From: Tamarix chinensis
Taxonomy: Eukaryota; Streptophyta; Magnoliopsida; Caryophyllales; Tamaricaceae
Assembly (NCBI GenBank): GCA_030549775.1
Contig: CM060172.1
Location: forward strand, 2,396,123-2,460,122
DNA length: 64,000 bases
Direction: 5' to 3'
The translations under genes were made by a program, and so were the position numbers. This document shows, piece by piece, positions 23,511 through 34,810 of the stretch (its first letter is position 1; each line of letters begins with the position of its first letter). Under the pieces are notes generated by a model that was not told the origin of the DNA, did no database searches, and saw only the letters and a program-made list of their open reading frames with translations.

Positions 23511-25830
23511 CATTCTCATTCTTATACCGATTCACTGGCCATCAATATCCCTAACCACCCTTTCAACACACTTTTCCTTTCAACCACTAAAATATTCCAA
23601 CTTTGTAACCTGTGTTCTTTTCTCCCCAATTCAAGATCATTTTTAGTTCCTTTCCACTATTCTGATCTCTTTCCATGCTCCTTTTTTTTTTAAGGAAGAG
23701 AGGGTTAGATGTAGTGGAAAATTGAATCTCTCTTTCAGCATAAATTCCCTCTATTTTTCTCTTAGCTTTGCTAAGTTTTTTTCTTCTAATTAGAATCCTA
23801 ATTTATGAAATTATTCCTTAGATTTCTAAATCATTACATTCTATTTTTATTAAATGTTGGAAATGTAAAATCTTCCAGGTTGACTTTTCCTATTTGTGGA
23901 AAAGTTTTGCTTTCACCATGTAAGTCATTCTTACTTCTAAAATATGACCTACTTAGTCATGTGATGTGTTGTACTCTTGAATGTCCTAATTTTTTAACCT
24001 TTCATGAGAATTTAGTTTCATAATTATGCATGTTGATTATATTATGAATCCTTAGAAAAATGCATTATTTTAGGTAAATTAGGTCAATTTGATTAATTTT
24101 GAAGCATGTTTCAATTTATGAGCTAAAAAATTATTAATAGGATGCCATGATATGCTTTGTTTTGGAAGTGATAGGAATTTCAAAGATGATTTTCATGAAA
24201 AATGTGTGTTCTTTGCTTTTGGGGTGAAAACAAATTGATTGATTAGGTAAACCTAATCAACTGGTCCATATAATTATTAACTTGTAGGTTTGTGGTGACC
24301 TTGGTTTGCTCTGTACTTAAATTTATCAAATAGATTGATAAAACTAATTTACTAGTCCAAGAACAGTTGACTGGTTTGGATAAACAAATCGACCAATCTA
24401 AAGAAAACCTAAATTTGTTCAAGATAAACCAATTGACAAGTCAGCTCAAATTAATTGATTGGTTGCTAAAACCGATCAACTAACTCAACCAAATTATGTG
24501 ATTTTGATCATATGACTTGGATAAGCCTTGAGGAAATACCTAATGCTGCTATATAATTATTTAAAAAGTGAAATACATTTCCTAACATGGTTTGAAAACC
24601 TAATGAATTGATTAAATGGATCGTAATTCATGGCAAACTTAATAGTTGTTATAAAAGCCTTAATGGGTAAACTCGAATAAGTATTTCATGGATTTAAAGA
24701 GGTAATGTGATCTAGAATTTAGCCTTTAATAGATTAATCTAAGGGATTTTTTAATATTTAGTAATCCCATGCATACTTCGGGAATGATAGTCGTTAAGGT
24801 GAAATAAGTATGTAAATGCCTTTCTTGCATATTGTATTAGTCTTGTATGATCATGTGACCTTGAGAATAAAATATTAAACACTTAAGTGAAAGATGATCG
24901 AGTTGTGTATGGGTTTAGTTACCCAATCCTTAATTAGCCACTAGGAGTTAGTCTACCTTTAAGAGTTTATTGGTGCCTTTTGGCTTTGCCTCTAGTAAGG
25001 ATGATGTACTCTAGACACTAATGATGTAATAGGGAGTATTGATACTAAAGGATCTCATCACCTAGGTTGTTTTAGCTTCAACCTAGACTTATGTCCATTG
25101 GGGGTTAATTAGCTTTAGCCTAAACTTATTTCCATTGGTGGTACCTTGGCTTTAGCTAGACTTTATGTCCTTTGACTTAGATAAACTTCCATGGTATGTG
25201 AGATTATGGGGTGGTGTGTAGTCCATCACTAGATAATAACTTGGACAAGTATCTGTTTAATACTTTAAATAAGTTTATGAATAATATTTAGAATAAAAAT
25301 GTTAATAAGGAGAAATATAGGGGAAAAAGTAAAAGAATTGTAAAGGTGATAATTAATTATATATAAATAAATGACCTAATAAATTAGGTATTAGGAAATG
25401 GCTTGTGGTAAAATTATGTGCATGGGTGAGTGAAGCCTTACTATTAACTAGATATTCTGCCTTGCATATTGTCATCTATGATGTTGTGTTATATTGTCAA
25501 GCTTGTGAGTCATGTATGGTATGAGATTCCTATGTCTGATGTGACAATGATAGAGCATGTTTCATAATTATATGAAATATGTTAGTATGGATTTCATATT
25601 ATGCTAGAATCTTGTATGTCGATGACTCCATTGAGAAAGTAACTTTGCTTACTTAGTACAAAGCATACTGATTTGCCCATTTACCTGGTCATCTACTCAT
25701 TCCTATGAGTAGAGGGCTATATGTAGGTTTCAAGGGATGGTGAGTAGTTTTTAAACCTTGTGTTGGGCATAGGTTCTAAGAGCCTGAACATTAGAATACT
25801 TTTGAGCGGTTCTTGAAGGAATAGAGTTTA
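23511..25830 (+). mobile_element. LTR X, left part (plus orientation, 5' truncated)
   Basis: Pyrimidine-rich opening (23511-23700), then AT-rich sequence with repeated 'AATCAACTGGT'-like words (24230-24490), and the U5-side block CTTACTTAGTACAAAGCATACTG (about 25649-25671) followed by CTCATTCCTATGAGTAGAGG (25685-25704), as in LTR Z. The left end abuts LTR 17980-23510 and lacks the expected TGTAATACC start, which agrees with element A having inserted into it. The frame at 23805-24023 has no recognised similarity. Confidence 0.65.
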
Positions 25831-27354
25831 TGTAACACCCCAAAATTTACTACTTTTTTTTAAGTGGAAGAAATTAAAATTTAAACCTTGTGAATTCTGG
25901 AAATGTTACCGCCACACTTAGTACCAGATCGGTTCACTCCGACCGTTTCAGTACCAAGTGCTAAGGCTAAAGAAATGATTAATATTAAACTTAAACAAGA
26001 GTTCATAAAAGAACTAGAAAGATCATAACATAAAAAATCAGAGTACGCGTAAAAGAATTATAATTCATATCCAAATAAAAGGTTCATTTAAAATACCCTA
26101 TATAGGTAATGAATCAAAAGGGGTAAATCCAATACAAAAGAAATAACCGAAGGAGATAAAATAACAAGAAGAGAGAGAATATGTCCACGAAACTCTTGAA
26201 CTTGGAGCCAACCACAAGCTCAACACTCAGCCCCGACGGATGTCTCGCACACTTGTACAAAGTCAGAAGGGCCTAGTACTCGTGAGAATGAGCACCACCC
26301 ATAAAAAGGGCGATCAGTACGCTACATACTCAGTAAGGTAACCATGCACTAAGGCCAACACCCAAAGTTATACAAATAATGTAGAAGAAATAAAAAAGCA
26401 TAATCCATCATGATAATATAATATCATACAATCATTCGGGTAGATACATAAAGGCCCATTTATAGTCTGGATTAATTATTTAATTAATCTCTGATTAGAA
26501 CTCATTTTACACCATGCTCTTTATCAAATCCATACGAGTATGTGAACCCCACTATTATAGTTGGTGGACCGAAAACACACAAGGCATAAAGCTCCTAACC
26601 ACTATTATAGCTGGTGGACCGGAAATGCACAGGGCATACAGCTTCTGACCACTATTATTCTCCGGTGGACCGGCTTGGCCCCTTCTCGCACGGTGTTCCA
26701 CTGTAAGTAATTAGTGTCTTTCCTATGTCTTGGCACAAATATGTTCGGTTTTTTTGAGCACGGAATCCCCCGCTATTATAACCGGTGGACCGAAAATGCA
26801 CAGGTACAAAGCCTGGCCACTATTATTACCGGTGGACGGGTTACACGTAGGACATCATGCCCTAACCACTATTATTCGCCGGTGGACTGGTCTAGGCCCA
26901 GCTCAACAATATTTCACTTTAAATGATTAATGTCTTAAGTATATTATTCGGAAAATTTTAACCCTAGACATGCATGAATCACTCCCTTTACACTTATCCT
27001 CTAAGTCCACTTATTTCCTTACTCTAGGGTTTTTCCCTAGAAGCCCTAATTTAGACCTAAGTGGCCCATCTTACTCCACCTCACACAAATCAAATCATTT
27101 TAACACTCCACACACCACAAATCATAAATACCATCCTCATAATTACTTTTAATCACCAAATACATATGATACCACAAAAACCCTAAGCAGCCACACCAAA
27201 CCCTAGCTCGATCTCCTACGTATCCTTATATTGCTCCACATACTATTTTTCATCCAAAGTATTCAAACACCCAAACAACACTTACATTACCTTCCTCAAA
27301 TCCTAAATCAACTTTCCATATGTAATCTTACTCCTATGAAGATGCTCACCTCCC

Positions 27355-27830
27355 CATGAAAACCTTCGAACTTTTTCATGCAAACCCTAAAACTTCCATG
27401 TAAAAACCTTAGAATCACCCATGCAAACCCTAGATTCATCCATACAAAACCCTATATTCCTCCATGCAAAACCCTAGATTCCTCCATGTAAAGCCCTAGA
27501 TTCCTCCATGCATAACCTAAGATTCATCCATACCAAATCCTAGTTTAGATTCTCCCATGCAAACATAAAATCTACCATGTAAAACCCTAAATCCATCCAT
27601 ATCAAACCCTAGTTTAGATTCTCCCATATAAAATCATAAATTTAATTCTCCCATACAAAACCTTAAATTAGATTCTCCCATATAACCTTAAATTAGATTC
27701 TCTTATATAAAACCATAGATTAGATTCTCCCATATAAAACCGTAAATTAGCTTCTCCCATAAAAAATCGTAAATTAGATTCTCCCATATAAAACCATAGA
27801 TTAGATTCTCCTACACAAAATCCTAAATTT
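27355..27830. repeat. Expanded minisatellite in LTR Y
   Basis: Around twenty units of 20-30 bp alternate between CCATGCAAAACCCTAGATT and CTCCCATATAAAACC plus TTAGATT. The minus-strand frame 27668-27934 translates it as repeated 'MGESNLRFY'. The related LTR at 17980 has only three such units (19795-19850), so the array expanded in this copy. Confidence 0.85.
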
Positions 27831-28479
27831 CCCATTTTATTCCTCCACTCATGGACCATTAAAATACTTAGGTCAACTCCCATCCCTTGGTCAACTTCCT
27901 TCCCCATCCTCCTTTTCATCCTTTCCCCACACAAACCACATTAACATCCTCACATGCATGTCTAAAGGGTCACAAACCAATCATCACATACCATAATATT
28001 TCATCACATATACATAATACACATGCCAAATAACAACACAAGAACATGCTTGAACTCCACTTCATACTACATACGAAATAATTACAATAATAAACATAAG
28101 ATACATAACATATAAATCATATAATGCACATCAACACACAATAGGCCTTAGTAACACCCTTACCTAAATCGAAACCGGTCTTGGAGCACGCTCCTACGCC
28201 TCCTTAGGGCTTTGACTGGTCTCATCTATATAAGGGAAAAACTAGAATTAGATTCCCTCCTACCAAAAATACTATTATTTACTAACTTATACTAAGACCA
28301 GGCTTTTAATAAAATAATAACATATTAATAAAATAACATTAACTAATTACTAACTTTGCTAAAGATATAGAAATAATAGTAATATTATAAAAGTTGATAA
28401 TATAAGGTTGAAGACTTTACTTTAATAATAATAATAATGATACTAAAATAATAATAGCAAAGATACTGAAAATAATAAC

Positions 28480-28483
28480 AATG

Positions 28484-28531
<48 letters not shown>

Positions 28532-28942
28532 GTAATAATAATAATAATAAGGGCATTACTCAAAAACCAAGTGAAATAAGGGCTTTGGCCCCTTTACTAA
28601 AATAATACTAATAATAACATTAGTAAAATAAATAAAAAAATTTAGTAATAATGATAAAAATCATAATAATATTAAAATAATAATAATAATCATAATAGTA
28701 ATAGTAAGGATAATATTTGAAGATAAAATGAAGTAGGGTTTCAACCCGATATTGAAAAATAATAAACTTATTAAATAATATTAATAACAACAACACTAAT
28801 AATAATAATAAATTCTAATGATAAAAATAATGATAATATTAATAATAATAAGACTTTATATTTATAATACCACTACTACAATTCAAAATAGGCAAAATAG
28901 GGTTTCAGCCCTATATAGAATAATAATACCAACAATGAAAAC

Positions 28943-28982
<40 letters not shown>

Positions 28983-29220
28983 GCAGCACTGTTAGTAAAA
29001 TATTTGTAATAATAATAATTTCAAAATAGTAAATAATAATAATAATAATACTAATAACATATTAATATTAATAATAAAGATAATAACAACAACAACAATA
29101 ATAATAAAATCGAAATAAAAATGTAATAGGGCTTCGACCCTCAATAGAAATAATAATAAAATCATTAATAATAATAATACTAGTAATAACAACAATAATA
29201 AAAAAAAATAATAGTAATAG
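28480..29220. repeat. TAA-type microsatellite cluster in LTR Y
   Basis: TAA runs at about 28488-28550, 28948-28982 and 29037-29050, with imperfect spacers including short 'GGGTTTCAACCC'-like words (28737, 28900). It occupies the same relative place as the cluster in the LTR at 17980. Confidence 0.9.
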
Positions 29221-29916
29221 TAATATATTTCACATAAATGAAATAAAATAGATTAAAGCTTGAATAAATAGTGAAAAAGGGTTGAGGGGGTTTAGGGTTC
29301 AACCTTAGACTAGTGGTGACAAGCGGCACCAGCGGTGTTACACGATGGCACCGGTGGTGGCCAAAAAAATAGAAGAAATGGAGAAAAGTTGAAGGCTAAG
29401 AACAAAATAGGGAGAATGAAGGTGGGACATGGGGTGTTTGGAGTTGCCTAGAAGGAGAGGAACAAAATGGAGGTGGTGGCGTAGCCAAAGGTGGCGGAGC
29501 ATGACGGCGGCGGTGGTGGCCGAATGGAAGGAAGGAGAGAGAGAGAGGAGGAGAGGGAGGAAGAGGACAATAAAGGTAGGGGAAAGTAGAAGAGGGTCTG
29601 CAGAACAGAATGGGAGGTGAAAGAAGCGGTGGTAGCGGCAGAAGTGGTGGCTAATGGTGGTTCGAAGGGCGGCGGAGATGAAAGGAAGGGTTGGTTGGGA
29701 AGCAAACTTTGCACAGCTGGAGTGGCTTGTGTAGGAAGAATCGAGGAAGAAGGGAGGTGTAGTTAGTTAGAGGGTAGTGCGAGGCTGAATTGGGTGGGCA
29801 GAGAGGGCTGCGAAGTTGGCCAGAGGCGACGAAAACGACATCTGGAAGGGCGGCGGCGACAAGGGGAAAAGGTCTGGGTAAGAAATCAAAAGCTCAAATA
29901 GAGCTAATTATGGGGG

Positions 29917-29924
29917 TATTTATA
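29917..29924 (-). promoter_or_regulatory. TATA box of LTR Y
   Basis: The minus strand reads CTATAAATACCCCC, identical in core and G/C context to the box at 22649. The conserved spacing within both LTRs supports a real promoter. Confidence 0.6.
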
Positions 29925-30960
29925 GAGTTTAGAAGAGAGGGTAGGGTTTTGTGGGTCGGCTAGGGGGTAAGCAAGTAGGGTTAGGGTCCGTCGGCGACGA
30001 TGGTTGGCCAGTGGTAGGAAATTTTGGGGTAGGGATTGTGCGCAGGAAAGAGAGGGAAACTGTGTGAGAAATGGGAGGTGGATTAGTCCATGTGGTCGCC
30101 GAATTAAGGGGAAGAGAAAGGCAGGAAAACGGCAGGTCAAAGGGGCGTAGCCGGCTACAAAAAACCAAGGATGTGCGGTGCAGGTTGGCGACGTCGGGTA
30201 AGGAGGAAGGAGGAAGAAGGAAGAAGGGGGATTGGACCGGGTAGTTTCGGGTAGAAAAGAAAGAAAGGAAAGAAGAGGAGACCGGCCGGGCAGCGATCAT
30301 TAAAACGGAGGGGGTAAAACGTATCGTCCAGGGATAAAAAACAAAACGTGGCGCTAGGAGCGGGAAGGAGGCACCAGTCGCCCAACCTGGGCCGCGCTGA
30401 AGGAAAGGAAGGAGGGAGGGGGAATTGGGCCACGGGAGAGGGCAGGCCCAAACGGGGAAAAGGAGAGGAAAAGAAAAGAAAAAAGGAAGAAAAGAAAGAA
30501 AAAGGAAAAAGGGAAAAAGGAAAAGAAAAATAGGAGGGTTGGGTTAATTAAATTAATTAGGATATTTGGGATATTTAAAAATAATAATATTTAAATCCCT
30601 TTTTAGGCTAATTTAGGATTTTTAAAAGGTTTTTTATATACTCCATTTTAATTAGCAAAACACCCTAATTTTCTTCAATTAAATTATTTATAAAATTCAT
30701 ATTAAATTGGAACTATTTTATCCTTCTTATTTTAAATAAAATATTTTATTTAATTAATTTTTAAAATAAAATCCTTAATTAGTTAAAATACTCCAATTTC
30801 TCCTAAATAAAATACTTATAAATTTCTTCTTGATTTGCCTGAACTAATTCCTTTTTATTTTAATAAAAAATAATTTAATTAATTAATTTTCCTAATAAAA
30901 CCTTATTTAATAATAATTAATAAAATTCTAATTTTCGAGGCTTTTTAGTTTAGGGCTACA

Positions 30961-31273
30961 CCTTTATTTGTTTCTTGTAATGTGAGATCATGTACTTTAA
31001 CTTGATTTTCCTCATATATTTAAATATTATGGACCATCAAGGTCCTGTACTTAAAATCTAATATTTTGGTATTTATAAAAAAAAAATTGGTTCACTCTAT
31101 CTCAATGTTGGTTGGTTTGGTTCTCATCCGTATATCTAACAAAGGACGGGCGGCTAGTGTCTATCATATGTTAGGTGTAGTGGTAACATTGCACTTTTCT
31201 TAAGTGTTTATTAGTTTTATGCTTCTGTAAAGTTTTAAAATAAATTTTTAGTAGAGTAAAATGGGTTGTTACA
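30961..31273 (+). mobile_element. LTR X, right end
   Basis: Resumes LTR X after LTR Y. It carries GTTAGGTGTAGTGGTAACATT (about 31170-31190), the reverse complement of the 'AATGTTACCGCCACACTTA' opening of the minus-strand LTRs, and ends TTTTTAGTAGAGTAAAATGGG then TTGTTACA, closely matching the end of LTR Z at 16708. Confidence 0.8.
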
Positions 31274-32455
31274 CCATGACCTAAAGGCCATTGTATTCAT
31301 GTTTACCTCTATAATGCATAACTAGTGGTATCTCAACCTCATGTTAACCTTTAAGAAGATCGCAATGGAAGCAAGTTAAAATTTTCATCAATCATTAGAA
31401 GTGGATATAATGCAGGAGAAAGCACTCAAGAATTAGATTTCATAATTATGGAAAAAATTATTCTTCATTTGGAAAGTGTCTCCTATAAATTTTAAGACCA
31501 ATGGATGGTTACATTGCACGAAATGTAACAAACAAGCAATTAAATGCCTATGTGAATGTGCATGGTATGCATGGCATGCAAGGAGGGAGTAACCACATGC
31601 ATGCGAATTATATTGGAAGATTTTTTTAGCATGATTAAGTGATTTAGATAATTTATTAATTAATAAATAAAGAAGGAGAATAAAGTAGAATACATTTAGC
31701 ATAAAGGTAGCATAGTATCTTTTAGCTTGAAATCTTTTGGGATATGTTTTAGCTAGTGGTAGAAAGGTTATATTATTCATAAATGTCGAGCATATGGAAT
31801 TTATTATGATGATAAAGAATTGAATTAAAGTTTAAGATCAACATTGAATGAATTATGTGTGAGTTCAAGCACAAGCAAATTGAATCTATGTGAACTGTTT
31901 GGCTTGAAAGTTTTAATTTCTTTATCTGTGTAAATTAGAGATTAATCCATATCTTTTCTAGTATTCTTAATCCATAATTTCCTTCCCTTATTACCATCAA
32001 AATCCTACTCTATTTTTTGGTTAAACCAAACACTAAATTGGTATACAAAACTAAAGCCCTAAACGATTAATTCGAAACCCTAAACCATCCACACCAACCA
32101 AACGCCACCTTATTCATCCTTTTCGAACAAAACCCTAACCTGACCCTAAACCATGATTCCAACCTGCATCCAAACCATAAATTTCAACACTAAGCATTAT
32201 CATCAATCCATCATCAAATTCATAGATTACTTAGTGTGTTCCATTCGAACCATCACCTTTGTTAAATCCTTATCAACGAATTACCGTCATCACTTTTCTA
32301 CCATAATTCAAATCACCTTCATCTTATTTCCATCACTTTCAAAGCTTTAAGATTTTAACTCACTATCACCAAACCTTTATCATCTTATCCATACTCCATT
32401 CAAACCATTATTTTCACATAATTGAAGATTACACCCTCCCACACACATAAGAATA
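31274..32455. other. Unclassified AT-rich spacer
   Basis: No protein similarity, TIR or LTR is recognised. The minus-strand frame of 115 codons at 31433-31780 is hydrophobic but shows no family motif. It may be decayed pol of element C downstream of the RT fragment, but I could not read integrase motifs in it. Confidence 0.4.
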
Positions 32456-32908
32456 TATGTTCTTCACCCCCAACTTGTTTAGACTATGATAATCAATACA
32501 AAAATTAATTCTTCCATCCTTCTTCTTCATAAAAAGAACTAATGCCTCTATGGATACATACTTTGGTAGATGTACCAATGGGCCAACAAATCCTCTAACT
32601 ACAACTTCAACTTCTATAACTCTAGTAGAGTTATTTGATAAGGTGTATTTGAAACTAGTTCAACCCCTAATACTAGCTTGATGGTGAAGTCTATCTTGTC
32701 CAATGGTGACATACCTAGTGTCTTCTATAGGAATATGTAGAGGATGATGTCGGAAATTAGAATATTCTCTCATACCTACACATCATTATTCAACTCTTGA
32801 AGATAACATAGATACATAGGTTAACCCCTTTGCAGCAACTCATATAGCATATAGGTAGATATAACGTTCGTTGATGGACTAAGCTTGAATCTCTTATAGA
32901 AGACCCTA
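32456..32908 (-). pseudogene. Ty3/gypsy RT N-terminal part, element C (decayed)
   Basis: Minus-strand translation gives VLFMKKKDGRINFCIDYHS (about 32473-32531), the standard start of plant gypsy RT (VLFVKKKDG..R.CIDYR), preceded by LGMSPLDKIDFTIKLVLGVEL and PYQITLLEL (32640-32725), which match the 'LPPDREIDFAIEL...PYRMAP.EL' linker. The remaining RT, RNase H and integrase are not visible to the left, so the fragment is truncated. It is separated from its own protease and gag by the Cassandra insertion at 32909-33644. Confidence 0.85.
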
Positions 32909-32978
32909 TGTAATAACCCCAAACTGAATGAAGTGTTATAAGAATTATCTGAATACTTATATCAATAATTATTTTGGT

Positions 32979-33058
32979 GATTTCATCCTAAGAACTATAA
33001 AGGTAAGTGTGTTAGCCGTCGAGAATTTTTTAAGATGGGTGACCCTCCAATGAAGTTT
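32979..33058 (+). ncRNA. 5S rRNA-derived domain in Cassandra LTR1 (decayed)
   Basis: Resembles plant 5S rRNA from CCCATCAGAACT to TCCTGGGAAGT. The block AAGATGGGTGACCCTCC (33032-33048) matches the 5S C-box region GGATGGGTGACCTCC. The A-box part is eroded relative to LTR2. It is a retrotransposon promoter-like domain, not a ribosomal gene. Confidence 0.8.
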
Positions 33059-33430
33059 CAAAAAAAATTTAAAAATTTCTCAAGAAGTGTGTGATAGGGG
33101 AAAAAGCATGCTAAAAGGACTTGTGTTAATCTATGGGGCCAATAAATCAATCTAAAAGTGCTCTAAGGTGACCTTTTTGTTGTTGTATTGACTTAGGGGT
33201 TACAAATGATATTAGAGCAAAATTGTGACCACGTGCTGCACTTGGATGAGCTAGTCATGCACCTAACAGGATGGTTCTTGGGATAAAATATTTTATGACA
33301 CTTAGCATTTGAGAAACAATGAGGACATTGCGTTCTTTAAGTAGGGGTGAATGTAATAACCTCAAATTTAGTGGAGTGTTATAAGCATTGATCTGGCTAC
33401 TTATATTAACATGGTATGCCATTCTTTTAG

Positions 33431-33510
33431 TGATTCCATCCTAAGAACTCTATAATTAAGCGTGCTAGCTATGTAATAATTTTTAGGATGGGTTACCTTC
33501 TTGGAAAGTT
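33431..33510 (+). ncRNA. 5S rRNA-derived domain in Cassandra LTR2
   Basis: TTAAGCGTGCTAGCT (33456-33470) matches the 5S A-box GTTAAGCGTGCTTGGGC, and AGGATGGGTTACCTTCTTGG (33486-33505) matches the C-box. The spacing is as in 5S rRNA. It is better preserved than the copy in LTR1. Confidence 0.85.
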
Positions 33511-33644
33511 TTAAAATTTTCTCGAGAAGAACATGAGTGGGAAAAGCATGTTGAAAATACCTATATTGATATGTGGGGCCTGCCAATCAATCTGAAAGCA
33601 CTCTAAGGTAGCCTCACACGGTCTTATTGACTCAAGGTATTACA

Positions 33645-34810
33645 CCCCAAAACTCTAAGGTCCTTATAACACTACTTTCTCTTATAAATAATGTATCACT
33701 ACTCCATATCATCCTAACATATTAATATCATGGATTACATCAAAATCCTATTAGTTTATCTCAACCAATTCTATCAGAAAGTCTACTCCATCTATCTCTA
33801 AGTCCACATCAAAGTAGACCATAGTGTAATCTCATCTATCTCCAAAAGATGGTGTGAAAGATATAAGCACAATAGTAGATGAAGATAAGAAATCTCTAGC
33901 AATAAAAGTATTAGATACAAAAGACAAAAATTCACATGAGTCAAACAATACATGCACTTGTAATGAAAGGATGGCGAATATTCAAGTGACCACATCTAAC
34001 AACCACTTAGCCTCTAACTTATTGATGATATTTAGGTGTCTGCCTTAGTTTCCTTAGTATCCCCTAAAATACAATCCATATCACTAGGCATTTCCTCCTC
34101 CCCTCCACCTTGGAGGTATTCCCTTGGCCTCCCTAGGTTATACACCACTTAGGGCATGTGGCTAATAGGTCCATAATTAATGTTTTTACTATTATAGTAC
34201 AAACGATCCCTACTACTGGAATTGGCCTTGTTAAGACTAGCACTTAAATGATCGATGACCCCATTAAAAAAAGATCAACACTAAATAGATGTGCCCTCAT
34301 AGTCTCATTTAGGATTGTACCGATAGCAAAAGTGACTAACAAAAGTATCTCGATGGTCCTATAGGCTTATTGTATCCACTCATTATACCCTAGTGTTGAT
34401 AACTCAAAGGTCCTCCTCCCCAAATCATGATCTGACCTCAAGAACCTTGTGTCTCTAGCTTCCTTTTTCCCACAATAGAAGCCTTCTCATTAACCATTAT
34501 AGCAGCAACATATGCTAGAGCATACACAGGACCATAGTCCTAGAACGCCATGGCACCCATCTTCCTATAGATACTAAAATAAAGCCCTGACTCAAATTGG
34601 TAGACTATAGTAGACTTTTTAGCCACTATACTATAATAAAACATAAACAAATCAGTGAACTAGGTGTGATACTCTTTTGATACTCTTATATAATCATTCT
34701 CCTTTGGGTCATCTGCATGAAATCCTTAAGCATTTCCCTTTTAAGCCTCTCATGATTGAACATTGAGTGGATTGTCATCTTGATGTCTGTCTAGGACATT
34801 GGGATAAGGA
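33645..34810 (-). pseudogene. Chromovirus protease and gag, element C (decayed)
   Basis: On the minus strand the protease motif reads VLFDSCEFLSFVSNTFIARD (about 33893-33957); the catalytic Asp is kept but the following Gly is Cys. Further upstream on that strand, gag shows WTDIKMTIHSMFNHERLKRE then MLKDFMQMTQRRM (about 34690-34790), closely similar to the gag of element A. A degraded zinc knuckle is likely near 34150-34210, where Cys and His positions are substituted. The segment continues element C across the Cassandra insertion: RT at 32473-32531, protease here, gag to the right. Stops are frequent and the gag N-terminus is missing. Confidence 0.8.

Larger units (their letters stand above)
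25831..30960 (-). mobile_element. LTR Y (5.1 kb) inserted in LTR X
   Basis: Starts TGTAACACCCC at 25831 and ends GGGCTACA at 30960, and no internal region follows, so it is probably a solo LTR. Flanks are GTTTA (25826-25830) and, one base after the end, CTTTA (30962-30966): at best an imperfect target duplication. The LTR X sequence continues to its right. Contents match the LTR at 17980: conserved opening, CAGTACGCTACATACTCAG (26317), four subrepeats (26545-26910), the block TTGGAGCACGCTCCTACGCC (about 28180), microsatellites (28480-29220), a G-rich block (29280-30530) with a TATA box, and an AT-rich end. An internal minisatellite (27355-27830) is specific to this copy. Confidence 0.8.
32909..33644 (+). 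mobile_element. Cassandra-type TRIM retrotransposon carrying 5S rRNA sequence
   Basis: A complete miniature LTR element of 736 bp: LTR1 32909-33204, LTR2 33352-33644, and a 147-bp internal region. Both LTRs start TGTAATAACC and end with TTACA. The primer-binding site (33207-33218) is TGATATTAGAGC, 10 of 12 matches to the initiator-Met site, and a purine-rich AAGTAGGGGTGA (33339-33350) precedes LTR2. Flanks CCCTA (32904-32908) and CCCCA (33645-33649) are a 5-bp target duplication with one C/T change. Each LTR contains a segment resembling the 3' two-thirds of 5S rRNA, the hallmark of Cassandra. It has no coding capacity and depends on proteins from other elements. Confidence 0.93.

Noticed and set aside
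31331..31342. TGGTATCTCAAC after LTR X
   Set aside because: It is about 57 bp from the LTR end and only the first seven bases match; no gag follows.
31433..31780. 115-codon hydrophobic minus-strand frame
   Set aside because: AT-rich spacer, no signal or family motif that I can recognise.
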